Below, in pieces: positions 5,872-6,207 of a DNA stretch of 6,207 bases. Location of the stretch: assembly GCA_903853515.1 (NCBI GenBank), contig CAINTU010000068.1, positions 1 to 6,207 of the forward strand. Reading direction: 5' to 3'. Positions within the stretch are counted from its first letter, which is position 1, and the number at the start of each line of letters is the position of its first letter. Origin of the DNA: an uncultured Micrococcales bacterium (GTDB taxonomy: Bacteria; Actinomycetota; Actinomycetes; Actinomycetales; Microbacteriaceae). The position numbers and the translations under genes are program-made. The notes beneath the pieces are model-generated. The model was not told the origin of the DNA. It saw only the letters and a program-made list of their open reading frames with translations, and searched no databases.

Positions 5872-6207
5872 AGCGATTTCGCGCTAGTTGCTCAATTCTC
5901 TCAGTGTATTCATGCTGGTTCAAAGGCTGTTGAGAACTAAGCCAGACCACATATTCAATGTTGCCATGAGTGCCCGGCAGTGAACTTCGCACCAGTGCTT
6001 TGACCCCAAGTTTCAATCGGGCAGCTTCATCAAGCACTTGCTTGATTGCCCCAGATCGAAGCCTGTGGTCATTCACTATGCCAGAGGCATCTAGCGAGGT
6101 CTTGCCGACTTCGAACTGTGGCTTTATGAGAAGAACTAGGTCTGCAGTTGGTGCGACTGAGCAGATTTGCTCGAGCACAAGTGTCAGTGAGATGAAACTA
6201 AGGTCTG
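5870..6207 (-). CDS. tlyA: TlyA family rRNA (cytidine-2'-O)-methyltransferase, C-terminal part
   Basis: TlyA methylates ribose 2'-hydroxyls of cytidines in 16S and 23S rRNA (C1409 and C1920 in Mycobacterium tuberculosis) and is the determinant of capreomycin sensitivity there; the older 'hemolysin' name is still used. The gene enters from the right edge, and 111 complete codons plus two bases are present. The frame stays open past the GTG at 6176-6178 to the edge, reading DLSFISLTLVLEQIC, so that GTG is internal and not the start. The FtsJ/RrmJ-like methyltransferase domain is shown by DLSFISL (motif IV region, with the conserved Asp), LVLLIKPQFEVGK (with the catalytic-type Lys), GIVNDHRLR, and G-N-I-E-Y-V-V-W-L near the C-terminus (with the conserved Glu). 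These fit three of the four residues of the proposed K-D-K-E tetrad. The S4 RNA-binding domain and the first Lys lie outside the window. It is followed by a 63-base gap and nadK. Confidence 0.93.
   Translation of the reverse strand, partial: DLSFISLTLVLEQICSVAPTADLVLLIKPQFEVGKTSLDASGIVNDHRLRSGAIKQVLDEAARLKLGVKALVRSSLPGTHGNIEYVVWLSSQQPLNQHEYTERIEQLARNR

Noticed and set aside
6176..6178. GTG as the start of a short separate gene
   Set aside because: The frame is open to the window edge with conserved TlyA sequence (DLSFISLTLVL) upstream, so this codon is internal.

Overview
The window is a housekeeping gene block from an actinobacterium, all read on the minus strand. In transcription order (right to left) it holds tlyA (3' part only), nadK, recN, pyrG, a Nudix hydrolase of the ADP-ribose pyrophosphatase type, and the first half of xerD. 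This order is the conserved actinobacterial cluster known from Mycobacterium (Rv1694-Rv1701). The protein sequences fit that phylum: pyrG follows the mycobacterial enzyme along most of its length, and NadK has the actinobacterial C-terminus (LPVTGWRGP). Hand-counted lines inside the genes are about 53-57% G+C, low for an actinobacterium. Together with the tight packing, this suggests a small-genome, moderate-GC lineage such as the freshwater 'Luna' group of Microbacteriaceae. That placement is inference, not proof.

Layout, right to left. The tlyA 3' end (5870-6207) is followed by a 63-base gap containing a hairpin, then nadK (4835-5806), 9 bases, and recN (3119-4825). A 135-base gap follows, with an inverted repeat and a plausible pyrG promoter. 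Then come pyrG (1319-2983), the Nudix gene overlapping or abutting its 3' end, and xerD starting on a one-base TAATG overlap (746-750). The steA and mctB/steB-like genes that lie between recN and pyrG in Mycobacterium are absent.

At about positions 226-241 the picture changes abruptly. xerD stops after about 170 of the roughly 300 residues expected, losing all catalytic residues except the first arginine. Everything to the left is AT-rich (about 29% G+C over 1-240 by hand count) and carries no gene I recognise. This is either a real insertion or recombination junction or, quite likely, a chimeric assembly joint.

The genes serve translation (TlyA rRNA methylation), NADP supply (NadK), DNA repair (RecN), CTP synthesis (PyrG), nucleotide clean-up (Nudix) and chromosome dimer resolution (XerD). 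I see no previously undescribed system. The most useful observations are the xerD break, the missing steA/mctB pair and a substitution in the Nudix box.
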